Source: Bacillota bacterium (GTDB lineage Bacteria > Bacillota > Clostridia > Oscillospirales > Butyricicoccaceae). Taken from it: a stretch of DNA of 5,142 nucleotides. Location of the stretch: NCBI GenBank assembly GCA_030705725.1, contig JAUZPW010000137.1, positions 1-5,142 of the forward strand, given 5' to 3'. Shown here piece by piece: positions 5,135-5,142 of this stretch. Below the pieces are notes generated by a model that worked only from the letters and a program-made list of their open reading frames with translations, searched no databases and was not told where the DNA came from. Position numbers and translations under genes: made by a program. Each line of letters opens with the position of its first letter. Position 1 is the stretch's first letter.

Positions 5135-5142
5135 CTCCTCCT
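5135..5142 (-). promoter_or_regulatory. Integrase ribosome binding site
   Basis: AGGAGGAG on the minus strand ends five T residues before the ATG at 5129, giving near-ideal spacing and strongly supporting this start. The promoter is outside the window. Confidence 0.85.

Noticed and set aside
1..5142. CRISPR array, insertion sequence or phage structural genes
   Set aside because: No regularly spaced repeats, no transposase and no structural phage gene are visible in the window.

Overview
The window reads as a chromosomal segment from a Clostridia-type Firmicute with balanced GC content. Support for this is the large Bacillus/Clostridium-style SRP RNA placed directly in front of dnaX, the order dnaX-ybaB-recR, and a NusG-domain-II protein followed by a Gx transporter (HepS-I-like) gene. 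No species can be named from the sequence.

Layout, right to left along the minus strand. A complete tyrosine integrase (3969-5129) fills the right end and converges on a complete plus-strand tRNA-Ser(CGA) gene (3778-3866), with a strong hairpin terminator between them. This is the usual arrangement of an integrative element inserted at a tRNA 3' end; the rest of the element would lie beyond the right edge. To the left, 3404-3777 has no convincing protein gene. It holds a degenerate 5' half of a second tRNA-Ser, and two back-to-back promoter-like sites: one on the plus strand towards the tRNA-Ser copies, one on the minus strand towards the SRP RNA.

From 3402 down to 555 is a housekeeping block on the minus strand: SRP RNA, dnaX (clamp-loader tau/gamma subunit), ybaB/ebfC (nucleoid-associated protein) and recR (recombination mediator). 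The coding genes are 20-22 bp apart, each with its own Shine-Dalgarno sequence, so one transcript from the SRP promoter through recR is likely. A hairpin terminator follows recR. Next come a membrane-anchored NusG-domain-II protein (113-490) and, overlapping its stop codon by one base, the start of a Gx transporter family gene that runs off the left edge.

The core block links replication (DnaX), recombinational repair (RecR), nucleoid organisation (YbaB) and protein targeting (SRP RNA). The most unusual parts are the truncated tRNA-Ser copy beside an intact tRNA-Ser and integrase, and the SRP RNA helix 8 with its tetraloop-closing pairs swapped. I found no clear evidence of an entirely new system in this window.
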